Of a stretch of 45,837 bases of DNA, positions 32,710 through 40,789 are shown in pieces; the stretch's first letter is position 1, and the number at the start of each line of letters is the position of its first letter. The notes under the pieces are model-generated. The model saw only the letters and a program-made list of their open reading frames with translations. It had not been told where the DNA came from and made no database searches. Origin of the DNA: Archangium violaceum Cb vi76 (GTDB lineage Bacteria; Myxococcota; Myxococcia; Myxococcales; Myxococcaceae); assembly GCF_000733295.1 (NCBI RefSeq), contig NZ_JPMI01000062.1:1-45837 (forward strand). Direction: 5' to 3'. Position numbers and translations under genes: made by a program.

Positions 32710-34980
32710 ATGCCTACCCTGGTCGTCCGTCACCCCGACGGCAGCGAGAGTGAGCACGAGCTTTCCGGTGAGCTGAAGATCGGCCGCCAGGAAGGCCAGA
32801 ATGATCTGGTCCTTGCCGAGGGCGGTGTGTCGCGCCGCCACTCCCGCTTCGTGGTGGAGGGCGGCAAGGTGATGGTGGAGGACGTGGGCAGCGCCAACGG
32901 CACCTTCGTGGATGGCCAGCGCATCACCGGCATGACGGTGCTCACGTCCAAGTCCCAGGTGCTGCTGGGCGACTACGAGCTGCGGCTCAAGGCGCCCGCG
33001 GGTCCGCGCTCCACCGGTGTTCGCAAGCAGGTGAAGCCCTCGGACGAGGGGGCGGCGCCCGCGGAGGGCGGAGGCGTGCCCATGCCTCGCTCGGCCACCC
33101 GGGCCATGCCCGCCATCAAGCGGCCCGCGCCGGGCGCCGGAGGCCCCTCGGCCCTGGCGAAGCGTCCCCGGCCCGGGAGCCCCGGCGCGGCGGGCGCGGG
33201 CGCGGAGCCGGAGGGGCTGGTGCTCAAGGGCCTCACCGGTCCCTGGGCCAACAAGCGCTACCCCGTGAAGGGCAAGCTGTTGGTGGGCCGTCAGGCGCCC
33301 GCCACGGTGGTGCTGGAAGACGACTCGGTGAGCCGCAAGCACGCCGAGGTGGCGCAGACGCCCGATGGCGCGGTGCTGCGCGACCTGGGCAGCGCCAACG
33401 GCACGTTGATCAACGGCGAGCCCACGGGCACGGAGCCGGTGGTGCTGCAGCCCGGTGACATCATCACCTTCGGCATGGTGGAGGTGGAGGTCGAGGGCGC
33501 CGTCGGGAGCTCCAACCTTCCCGCGCGGCGCGGGCGGGACGTACCCTCGCGGCGTGGCACGGGCGCGGAGGGCGCGCCACCGGCCGAGGCGGCCCCGGCC
33601 GAGGGGGCTCCGGCGTCGCGCAAGCGGATACTGGTGGTGGTGGCCAGCGTGGTGGGCCTGCTGCTGGTGGCGGGGATCGTCAAGAGCACCCAGGGCAGCG
33701 GCACGGCCGGGGGCAATTCGTCCGGCAAGCTGGCACCTCCGCCTCCGAGCCCCACCGAGCTGGTGCAGGAGTCGCTCAGCCAGTGCCGCTCCTACGCCTC
33801 CATGGAGGGCGGCGAGCCGGATTGGGTGAAGGCGGAGGCCGCCTGCTCCAAGGCGCTGGACATCGATCCGATCAACGCCGAAGCCAACACGCTGATGCGC
33901 CGCATCAAGCTGGAGAAGGAGTCCGCGGACCTCTACGTGCTGGGCCAGAAGGCCCTCGGGCGCCTCAAGGAGGAGGAGGCGCTGGATCTCTTCAAGAAGA
34001 TTCCCAAGGAGAGCGCCTACTTCCGCCGCGCCAAGCCCAAGGTGCAGGAGGCGGTGGCCCAGGTGGTGAAGCGCGCCGAGGACGACTGCAAGCGCTACCT
34101 GCGCGACTCCCAGTGGTCTCCCGCGGTGCAGACGTGCGGCCGCTACATGGGCTTCGCCTGCCAGAAGATGTCCCGCGAGGAGCTGGAGCCGCCCATCGGC
34201 TACACCCTGGTGCTGGAGAAGAACAGGCGGCTGAGGCGCACCGAGTGGCGGCCCAAGCACAAGATCTACCTGGACTTCCTCATCGCCCGGAAGCGGGTGG
34301 AGCCCAACGCCCCGCCGTGGCACTGCCCGGTGTCCGACATCTTCTTCGAGGACGAGGCCGCGCCGGATCCCAAGAAGCTGGTGGAGGAGACCTTCAAGCA
34401 GCGTCTGCCCAACAAGTTCCTCGTCGCGGCGATGATGGACTACTGGGGCGGACGCGGGAACGAGTCGTTCGCCACCCTGCAGAAGCTGCGCTCCAACTAC
34501 GAGCTGGCCCAGTACCACGGCACGGCGGACGAGCTGCTCACGGCCGTGAGCAACGTGGATCAGCTCTTCAAGATCGGCCAGGGCCACCTGCAGAACGAGG
34601 ACGTGGAGAAGGCCGCCGACCCGCTGATGGAGGCGCTGGAGGTGGACAAGCGGCTGATGGGCGATCTGGCCGACACCCGGCCGTCCTTCTACAAGCGCAA
34701 CATCCAGCAGGACATGGCGGCCAAGGCCATCACCCGGGGCACGTACTGGGATGACCGTGGAGATCCGCGCCGCGCCTGCCGCATCTGGAAGCTGGGCTTC
34801 CGCTTCTACGCGGGCAACACGGACCTGAACTTCCAGGTGGGCCGCTGCTCCACGCGTGGCCTCAAGGCCTTCAAGGTGGCCGGGAGCTGCGCGGAGCTGG
34901 ATGCCGTGCTGGATCTCGCCGTGCCGGGTGACGGGCTCGAGGAGAAGGTGGCGGCCCTGAAGAAGGAGAACAACTGCTGA
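32710..34980 (+). CDS. Double-FHA membrane protein with TPR-like tail
   Basis: A 756-residue protein. FHA domain 1 (about 1-95: KIGRQEGQND, VSRRHSRF, SANGTFVDG) and FHA domain 2 (about 175-262: LVGRQAPATV, VSRKHAEV, SANGTLING) both keep the Arg, Ser, His and Asn of phosphothreonine binding. A Pro/Ala-rich linker separates them. One membrane span lies at about 306-325 (ILVVVASVVGLLLVAGIV). The 430-residue C-terminal part looks TPR-like (WVKAEAACSKALDIDPINAE, then LEDEEALDLFKK-type helices) with some Cys and is probably periplasmic, since the FHA domains must be cytoplasmic. It may link cytoplasmic phosphorylation to the periplasmic parts of the machine. The start is 6 nt after the ATPase stop. 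Confidence 0.87.
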   Translation: MPTLVVRHPDGSESEHELSGELKIGRQEGQNDLVLAEGGVSRRHSRFVVEGGKVMVEDVGSANGTFVDGQRITGMTVLTSKSQVLLGDYELRLKAPAGPRSTGVRKQVKPSDEGAAPAEGGGVPMPRSATRAMPAIKRPAPGAGGPSALAKRPRPGSPGAAGAGAEPEGLVLKGLTGPWANKRYPVKGKLLVGRQAPATVVLEDDSVSRKHAEVAQTPDGAVLRDLGSANGTLINGEPTGTEPVVLQPGDIITFGMVEVEVEGAVGSSNLPARRGRDVPSRRGTGAEGAPPAEAAPAEGAPASRKRILVVVASVVGLLLVAGIVKSTQGSGTAGGNSSGKLAPPPPSPTELVQESLSQCRSYASMEGGEPDWVKAEAACSKALDIDPINAEANTLMRRIKLEKESADLYVLGQKALGRLKEEEALDLFKKIPKESAYFRRAKPKVQEAVAQVVKRAEDDCKRYLRDSQWSPAVQTCGRYMGFACQKMSREELEPPIGYTLVLEKNRRLRRTEWRPKHKIYLDFLIARKRVEPNAPPWHCPVSDIFFEDEAAPDPKKLVEETFKQRLPNKFLVAAMMDYWGGRGNESFATLQKLRSNYELAQYHGTADELLTAVSNVDQLFKIGQGHLQNEDVEKAADPLMEALEVDKRLMGDLADTRPSFYKRNIQQDMAAKAITRGTYWDDRGDPRRACRIWKLGFRFYAGNTDLNFQVGRCSTRGLKAFKVAGSCAELDAVLDLAVPGDGLEEKVAALKKENNC

Positions 34981-34993
34981 GCCCCGGGGCGCC

Positions 34994-35019
34994 CCGGGAG
35001 CGTTGACGGGTGCTCCCGG
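34994..35019 (+). terminator. Stem-loop at the end of the Tad-like cluster
   Basis: CCGGGAGC (34994-35001) pairs perfectly with GCTCCCGG (35012-35019), 8 bp over a 10-nt loop, starting 14 nt after the stop. There is no T tract. A TTGACG at 35003-35008 lies inside the loop but lacks a good -10 partner; a weak -10 GATTAT at 35056-35061 precedes polA by 12 nt. Confidence 0.4.
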
Positions 35020-35073
35020 CGTGCGTCCCCACCATGGACAGGGGGCAGGGGGCTCGATTATGGCCGGGGACCT

Positions 35074-37800
35074 ATGGTTCCCAGCCCTCCGAGCGGCTCG
35101 CCCCGCCTCGTCCTGATCGACGCCTCCAGCTTCATCTTCCGCGCCTATCACGCCATTCCTCCCCTGACGAACCGCAAGGGGGTGCCCACCAATGCCACGC
35201 TGGGCTTCACCCGGCAGGTGCTCAAGGCGCTCAAGGAGCTGAACCCCACCCACGTGGCGCTCGCCTTCGACAAGGAGAGCCGCACCGAGCGCCAGAAGAT
35301 CGACCCCAACTACAAGGCCAACCGGAAGGAGACGCCGGAGGACCTGGCGCAGCAGTTCCCCTTCATCCGCCAGGTGGTGGAGGCCCTGAACCTGCCCGTG
35401 CTGGAGGTGGCCGGTTGGGAAGCGGACGACGTGATTGGCACCCTGGCCCGGCGCGCCACGGCCGAGGGCTTCTGCGTCCTGGTGGTCACCGGCGACAAGG
35501 ACTTCGTGCAGATCGTCGACAAGGACGTGCACCTGTACGATCCGCAGAACGAGCGCTACACGGACCCCGCTGGAGTGAAGGAGCGGTTGGGCATCGAGCC
35601 CGGGCAGATGCGCGACTACCTGGCGCTCATCGGCGACGCCGTGGACAACGTCCCCAAGGTGCCGGGCATCGGTCCGAAGTCGGCGGTGGAGCTGCTGACG
35701 CAGTTCGGCTCCGTGGATGCGCTGCTCGAGCGGCTCTCGGAGGTGAAGAAGCCGAAGATGCGCGAGGCCATCGCGGCGCACCGCGAGAGCCTGCTGCGCG
35801 CGCGCGACCTGGTGACGTTCCGCACGGACCTGCAGCTGGACGTGTCCATCGAGCAGTTGAAGCGCCAGCCGCCGCATGACGAGCAGATGCGCCAGCTCTT
35901 CACCGAGCTGGAGTTCTCCGCGCTGCTGCGCGAGCTGCCGCCGAAGGCGGCCACGGGCGGCGAGGTCTCGGGGGAGGGCACGGGCGCGAGCGAGGCCCCG
36001 AGGACGGCCGCGACGCTGCCGGCGAAGACGGAGCTCGTCACCACGAAGGAGACGCTCGAGGCGTTGGCCACGGCGATCCGCGAGGCGGGCGCGGTGACGC
36101 TGGTGCCCGCGTACGAGGGCCTGCCCTTCGCCTCGTCACTGGTGGGCCTGGGGGTGGCGCTGAAGGACGGCACCACGCGCTATGTGCCGCTGGCCCATGA
36201 GGGGCTCGTGCAGCAGGTACGGCCCGCGGACTTCAAGGCGGCGCTCCAGGGCGTGCTGGAGGACGAGGCGGTGAAGAAGGGCGGGCATGACCTCAAGGCC
36301 CTCTGGCTGCTGCTCAACCGCGAGGGAATCCAGCTGAGGGGAGGGGAGGACGACGTCGAGCTGCTCAGCTACCTGCTGGATGCGTCGCGGAGGGATCACA
36401 GCGTGGAGTTCCTCTCCCGCGAGCGGCTCCAGGTGGACCTGCCCGAGCTGCCCACCACGAGTGGCCGCAAGGCCCGTGCGCTGAAGGAGCACGCGCCCGA
36501 GGAGGTGGCACTGGCGTACGCGGTCCGCGCGGAGGCGGCGCGGCAACTGGCCCCCGGGCTGTGGGAGGAGCTGGAGCCGCTGGGGCTGGCGAAGCTCGCG
36601 CGGGAGCTGGAGCTGCCGCTGGTGCCGCTGCTCGCACGGATGGAGTCGCGCGGCGTGAAGGTGGACGTGAAGGTGCTGCGGCAGATCTCCGACAAGGTGG
36701 GGGCGGAGTGTGAGGCGAAGGTGAAGGAGATCCACGAGCTCGCGGGCACCGAGTTCAACGTGGGCTCCAATCCGCAGCTGGCGGAGGTGCTCTACAAGAA
36801 GCTGGAGCTGCCGGTCCTCAAGCGCGGGAAGACGGGCCCCTCCACGGACCAGGAGGTGCTGGAGAAGCTGGCCGAGGTGCACAAGTTGCCGCGCGCCATC
36901 ATCGAGTACCGCTCGCTGTCCAAGCTCAAGAGCACCTACCTGGACACGCTGCCGGAGCTGGCGAGGAACGGGCGCATCCACACCACCTTCCACCAGGCGG
37001 CCACCGCCACGGGGCGGTTGTCCTCGTCGGATCCCAACCTGCAGAACATCCCCATCCGCACCGAGCTGGGAATGGAGATCCGCCGCGCCTTCATCGCGGA
37101 GGAGGGGAACCAGCTCGTCTCGGCGGACTACAGCCAGATCGAGCTGCGGTTGCTGGCGCACATCGCGGAGGATCCGGTGCTCATCGACGCCTTCGCGCGG
37201 GACGAGGACATCCACAGCCGCACGGCGGCGGAGATCTTCGGCGTGGCGCAGGACCAGGTGACGAGGGATCAGCGCCGGGTGGCGAAGACGGTGAACTTCG
37301 GCATCGCCTACGGCCTGAGCTCCTACGGCTTGTCCACGCGCCTGAACATCCCGGACGAGGAGGCGCGCGACATCATCGAGCGCTACTTCAAACGCTACGC
37401 GGGCATCAAACGCTACCTGGAGGAGACGGTGCGGGTGGCGCGGGAGCGGGGCTACGTGGAGACGCTCTTCGGGCGGCGCCGGCCGATGGCGGATCTGCGC
37501 GCGAAGAACCGGCAGGTGGTGCAGGCGGCCGAGCGCGCCGCCATCAACATGCCGATCCAGGGCACGGCGGCGGACCTCATCAAGAAGGCGATGCTGGCGG
37601 TGGACGAGGAGCTGAAGAAGCAGGGGCTGCGCACGCAGATGCTGCTGCAGGTGCACGACGAATTGCTCTTCGAGGCGCCGGAGTCCGAGGTGGAGCAGGT
37701 GAAGGAGCTGGCGCGCCGGTGCATGAACGCGGTGATGCAGCTCAAGGTGCCCCTCAAGGTGGAAGTGGGGGCGGGGAGGACGTGGGCGGACGCGCACTGA
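35074..37800 (+). CDS. polA: DNA polymerase I (proofreading motifs lost)
   Basis: A 908-residue family A polymerase for repair and Okazaki fragment maturation. The 5'-3' nuclease domain (about 1-290) has LVLIDASSFIFRAYHAIPPL, WEADDVIGTLA, VVTGDKDFVQIVD and GDAVDNVPKVPGIGPKSA. The polymerase domain has motif A with D685 (SADYSQIELRLL), motif B (RRVAKTVNFGIAYGLSSYG) and motif C with D862 (LQVHDELLFE). The middle 3'-5' exonuclease-like domain (about 320-490) lacks the catalytic residues: the DxE motif is replaced by TLVPAYEG, the Asp of the NLKxD motif by Leu (HDLKAL), and the third Asp is missing (LAYAVRAEA). The stop overlaps the next start by one base. Confidence 0.96.
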   Translation: MVPSPPSGSPRLVLIDASSFIFRAYHAIPPLTNRKGVPTNATLGFTRQVLKALKELNPTHVALAFDKESRTERQKIDPNYKANRKETPEDLAQQFPFIRQVVEALNLPVLEVAGWEADDVIGTLARRATAEGFCVLVVTGDKDFVQIVDKDVHLYDPQNERYTDPAGVKERLGIEPGQMRDYLALIGDAVDNVPKVPGIGPKSAVELLTQFGSVDALLERLSEVKKPKMREAIAAHRESLLRARDLVTFRTDLQLDVSIEQLKRQPPHDEQMRQLFTELEFSALLRELPPKAATGGEVSGEGTGASEAPRTAATLPAKTELVTTKETLEALATAIREAGAVTLVPAYEGLPFASSLVGLGVALKDGTTRYVPLAHEGLVQQVRPADFKAALQGVLEDEAVKKGGHDLKALWLLLNREGIQLRGGEDDVELLSYLLDASRRDHSVEFLSRERLQVDLPELPTTSGRKARALKEHAPEEVALAYAVRAEAARQLAPGLWEELEPLGLAKLARELELPLVPLLARMESRGVKVDVKVLRQISDKVGAECEAKVKEIHELAGTEFNVGSNPQLAEVLYKKLELPVLKRGKTGPSTDQEVLEKLAEVHKLPRAIIEYRSLSKLKSTYLDTLPELARNGRIHTTFHQAATATGRLSSSDPNLQNIPIRTELGMEIRRAFIAEEGNQLVSADYSQIELRLLAHIAEDPVLIDAFARDEDIHSRTAAEIFGVAQDQVTRDQRRVAKTVNFGIAYGLSSYGLSTRLNIPDEEARDIIERYFKRYAGIKRYLEETVRVARERGYVETLFGRRRPMADLRAKNRQVVQAAERAAINMPIQGTAADLIKKAMLAVDEELKKQGLRTQMLLQVHDELLFEAPESEVEQVKELARRCMNAVMQLKVPLKVEVGAGRTWADAH

Positions 37801-39170
37801 TGCTTCCGCGTGCGGTCCTCGCTCTGGGCCTGTTGCTGCTGGTGCCGCAATGGGCCCGAGCTGAATCCGAATCACGCCTTCCCGTGCTGGAGGGCGTGTT
37901 GGTCAGAGAGCACCACAGCCCCACGTACGGTCATGGGCTCGAGCTCACCTTCAAGCAGCTCGAGCCGGACCCGGCCCTGGCACGGTTCTCCGTGGAGGAT
38001 GCAGGGGCATTCGTGGAGGCCCTGGAGACGGCATTCCAGACGCCCATGCCACGGTCGGTCAGGTCCTGGCAGTCGGGACTCCCTCGGGCCACGGTGACGG
38101 TGGACCTTTTCTCGGAACCATCGCCAGGCGCACGTTTGTCTGATCTGGAGAGGCGTGTGCGTGAGGCATACGTGCAGATGTACGGTCCTCCGCCCAGGCC
38201 GTTGCTGTCCGAGCTCGAGCGCAGCCGGTGGTTCCTGGCACTCAAACTCTCACCTCGCTACATGGACGACGGCGTACGTGATGCGGCCATGGAACTGCTC
38301 AGCTCGCCGACCGTCGCGTATTCCATGGCGTTGTCGATGATGCTTTACATGGCGGCATGGGCCGCGCCCGAGCCAGTGTTCAGCAAGGCATGGGCCGCGG
38401 CGGTAACCCTCGGGTTGTTGATGACCTACAGCGCGGCGGAGCTCTACACCGTGGGTCAGGCGTGCCTGAATCTCTACCAGGAGGCGGAGGCGGCGAGGAC
38501 GCAGGCGCAACTCGAAGCAGCCGCCGAGCGCTTTGGCAGGGCGATCGGTGGCGTGGGGTTGCGCGTACTGGTGACGGTGGCTGGGGCAAAGCTGGCCAAG
38601 GGTCTGCCGGAGGCGCCGAAGGGCGGGATGTGGGCGCGCCTTTCTCCTCCACGCTTCGCTTTCGCAGGAGGAGGCAGTCGAGGTGGCTTCTCCGTCGGTG
38701 CGGGCTCGCGTGCCCACGTGAATGTGGCGCATGGCACGGTGGTGCTCATGGGCGTGTCCGTGAATACGGCGGCCTCCGCAATGACCTCGGCAGTCACTTC
38801 CGCTCGGACGTCAGGGGCCTGCCGGGATGCGTCCGACAAGGGAGACGCCAAGCGTCACCACCTCGCGACCAACAAAAATGACATCTCAGACGTCAACGGT
38901 GGGCCGTGGACCCCGCTGTTCAAGCGCCTCTTCGACCGAGCAGGGATGAGCCTCGACGATCCAGCGAACATCGTCTATCTCGTGGGCCACGTAGGTCCAC
39001 ACCCCGAGGCGTATCACGAGGAAGTATTCAGTCGGATCCGAGCCGCGCTTGGTGACTGTAAGGCTCCGGCGGACTGCCGAAATCGGCTGACCAATACGCT
39101 CAATAGGATTGCCGGTGAAGTATGCACGTCCGGCTCGGACCTCAACAAGCTCGCCACGAGAACGCCATGA
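37800..39170 (+). CDS. Exported AHH-nuclease polymorphic toxin (SitA5-like)
   Basis: A 456-residue protein. It has a signal peptide (1-23, WARA cleavage; no lipoprotein Cys) and a middle region with two membrane-prone segments (about 173-225: YSMALSMMLYMAAWAAPEPV, AAAVTLGLLMTYSAAELY). The C-terminal AHH nuclease domain spans about 345-440: K-R-H-H with H353-H354 (the usual [AG]HH has Arg here), GGPWTPLFKRLFDRAGMSLD, and a later GHVGPHPEAYHEEV. This architecture is that of the myxobacterial SitA5/AHH family, in which Sit toxins are passed between kin by outer-membrane exchange. ATG 37800 overlaps the polA stop (TGATG). The immunity gene overlaps its end by 4 nt. Nuclease activity is inferred from family. 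Confidence 0.82.
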   Translation: MLPRAVLALGLLLLVPQWARAESESRLPVLEGVLVREHHSPTYGHGLELTFKQLEPDPALARFSVEDAGAFVEALETAFQTPMPRSVRSWQSGLPRATVTVDLFSEPSPGARLSDLERRVREAYVQMYGPPPRPLLSELERSRWFLALKLSPRYMDDGVRDAAMELLSSPTVAYSMALSMMLYMAAWAAPEPVFSKAWAAAVTLGLLMTYSAAELYTVGQACLNLYQEAEAARTQAQLEAAAERFGRAIGGVGLRVLVTVAGAKLAKGLPEAPKGGMWARLSPPRFAFAGGGSRGGFSVGAGSRAHVNVAHGTVVLMGVSVNTAASAMTSAVTSARTSGACRDASDKGDAKRHHLATNKNDISDVNGGPWTPLFKRLFDRAGMSLDDPANIVYLVGHVGPHPEAYHEEVFSRIRAALGDCKAPADCRNRLTNTLNRIAGEVCTSGSDLNKLATRTP

Positions 39171-39745
39171 GCACACCTCAGCGTTATTTCGAGTTGTGGG
39201 ACAAGATGAATGTTCCGGGCCGTTGGGTGTTGTATCAGAAGGACATTGATGAATACGGGAATAGAGTGGAGCCCTGGTTGTTTGATAAAGGTAGGCTGGT
39301 CCAATTGGAGGGACGCCCTGTCCTTGGTATCGCCCATCCTGGTCGTGCATTGGATTTCAGCCTGACCGAGCTTGCCACACCCGTGGTGACCGGGCGCGTC
39401 GTCTCACTCTTCGAGAGACTGGATCTTGGAGAGGAAGTCCAATTCATTCCAGCTCAGGTGGAAGGGCAGTCTGAGCCGTTCTTCATCCTCAATGCTTTGC
39501 ATGTCATCCGGTGTATCGACGACGCCCGATGCGAGCATGTGTCGTACTGGACACCCGAAGATGGAGAGCCAGAACTGGTAGGCAAATATCAGAATGTCAG
39601 GGGGTTGAAGGTGGATCCAGCCAGGATGGGAAACGTCAGAATCTGCCGTCCCTGGGGCTGGACGGGAGCCCTCATCGTCACCGAGCGCATCAAACTGGCC
39701 ATGGAGAGCGCGGAAATTACCGGTACCCGGTTCAGGGAAGCCTGA
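39167..39745 (+). CDS. Imm11-type (DUF1629) immunity protein
   Basis: A 192-residue soluble protein with no signal peptide, the usual partner of myxobacterial AHH toxins. Family features are the N-terminal RYFELWDKMNVPGRWVL and WLFDKGRLVQLEGRPVL stretches, the conserved VIRCIDDARCEHVSYW, VRGLKVDPARMGN and the C-terminal GALIVTERIKLAMESAEITG. Its ATG lies in ATGA, sharing bases with the toxin stop, which keeps toxin and antidote coupled. Base composition is poor in GC for this window (28 of 60 bases G or C at 39241-39300, against 40 of 60 in polA at 37681-37740), a sign of recent transfer. Confidence 0.8.
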   Translation: MSTPQRYFELWDKMNVPGRWVLYQKDIDEYGNRVEPWLFDKGRLVQLEGRPVLGIAHPGRALDFSLTELATPVVTGRVVSLFERLDLGEEVQFIPAQVEGQSEPFFILNALHVIRCIDDARCEHVSYWTPEDGEPELVGKYQNVRGLKVDPARMGNVRICRPWGWTGALIVTERIKLAMESAEITGTRFREA

Positions 39746-39760
39746 CGTGAGTGAAGTCTG

Positions 39761-39802
39761 AAAAAAACCAGGGCGGACGCATACCGACGTACGCGTCCGC
39801 CC
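39761..39802 (-). terminator. Intrinsic terminator reading on the - strand
   Basis: On the - strand GGGCGGACGC (39802-39793) pairs perfectly with GCGTCCGCCC (39780-39771) over a 12-nt loop, and the sequence continues TGG then seven T (39767-39761). This is a strong Rho-independent terminator for leftward transcription. It lies 230 nt beyond the stop of the gene at 40033-40560 and 16 nt after the immunity gene stop on the other strand. On the + strand it has no T run. Confidence 0.78.
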
Positions 39803-39812
39803 GGAGAACAAC

Positions 39813-40020
39813 GCCGACCCGTCCGGCCGTCGAGGCGCGTGAACCCCCATTCACGCGGCCTCCAGCGGCCACTCCTTGCGCGCTCACCGCACCCCCGCGC
39901 GGGAACACGCCCCCTTTTCGCGCCTCGGGCCCCCCAATTCGCCCGTCAGCGCGCCCCCTTCAACCGCCTCGGCTCTCGGACTCCTCCCAGCATTGGAGCA
40001 GTCAAGCCGGACGGGTCGGC
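39813..40020 (-). ncRNA. Candidate structured RNA beside the terminator
   Basis: No gene covers this stretch. It is bounded by a perfect 15-bp inverted repeat: GCCGACCCGTCCGGC (39813-39827) and GCCGGACGGGTCGGC (40006-40020). Read leftward, the repeat would close a long stem. Inside is another 8-bp hairpin, CGCGTGAA/TTCACGCG (39836-39843 with 39850-39857), and the strong terminator follows 11 nt after. The length (about 208 nt) and long closing stem are like 6S RNA, but I could not confirm its central bubble and see no clear promoter. It may instead be a structured 3' region of the gene at 40033-40560. Confidence 0.35.
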
Positions 40021-40032
40021 ACCCCCTCGAAC

Positions 40033-40560
40033 TCAATGCATCGCCAGCCGCTCGTGCTCCTCGTTCAGCGCCGGCCGCTCGTGAATCGCCACCGGCTGCT
40101 TCTCGAAGAGCTGCACCACCAGTCCCGCGAAATGCACCCGCGGCCTCGGCGCCAGCGGATTGCCCAGGCGCTCCATCAGCGCCACCGACGAGTCCACCGC
40201 CTCGTCCAGCGCCTGGTTCACCACCGCCCGCTCCGCGTCGCCCCCACCCAGGGTCTCCACCGCGTCCACCAGGCAGCGGCGCAGCGCCGCGAATTCCTCG
40301 TGCAGCGCGCGCGCCCCACGCCCCGGTGCCAGTCTCAGCACCGCGCGCGTCCGGCTCCACGGGCTGCCTTCCTTGCCCTCCAGCTTCTTCCCCACCTCGC
40401 GGATGAAAGGCTCCACCACGCTGTCCAATTGGTTGCGCGGCGGTCCCCCATCCTTACGAGCCTCGGCGAAGCGCACCCGGCGCCATGCCGCGGCCAGCCG
40501 CTCCGGCTGCCCCGCGAACACCCTCGCCACCCCTGCTCCCCGCCGCGCCCGTTCCATCAT
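40033..40560 (-). CDS. Helical hypothetical protein
   Basis: A 175-residue soluble protein that I cannot assign with confidence. It is mostly helical: LAAAWRRVRFAEARKDGG, DSVVEPFIREVGKKLEG, and ALHEEFAALRRCLVDAVETL followed by NQALDEAVDSSVALMERLG. The last part is reminiscent of the helical N-terminal sensor domains (RsbRD-like) found before kinases and stressosome proteins, where a LR...D(A/V)...LDEAVD pattern is common. The start has GGAGGG upstream; ATG 40560 or 40557 are both possible. Upstream, 40561-40789 contains no gene that I can support. Confidence 0.65.
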   Translation of the reverse strand: MMERARRGAGVARVFAGQPERLAAAWRRVRFAEARKDGGPPRNQLDSVVEPFIREVGKKLEGKEGSPWSRTRAVLRLAPGRGARALHEEFAALRRCLVDAVETLGGGDAERAVVNQALDEAVDSSVALMERLGNPLAPRPRVHFAGLVVQLFEKQPVAIHERPALNEEHERLAMH

Positions 40561-40789
40561 TCCGCCGCCCTCCGCTCTCGTGGCGCCGTCTAAAGCAAGC
40601 CGGTTGCCAACGTCCGCTCGTCGCGGGTGGACAGTGAAATCAGCCGTTTGCCTCGGCGCCTGGGCGCTGAGCGTTCCAACGGGCTGTAGTTTTTTCGCCG
40701 CGCCCGGAGAAAGGGTGAGGGCATGGGTCGCGCGGTCTCCTCCGTGGGCAGGTTTTTTCCCACCGGAGGGACACGGCGTGATTCCCGTT

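Noticed and set aside
29230-35877. A 2215-codon antisense frame opposite the secretin, FHA genes and polA
   Set aside because: It crosses several well-supported genes and has the same codon-shadow composition; no ribosome site and no recognised motif.
40639-40770. Short T runs (TAGTTTTTTCGCC, GGTTTTTTCCC) as + strand terminators
   Set aside because: No + strand gene ends nearby and no stable stem directly precedes them.
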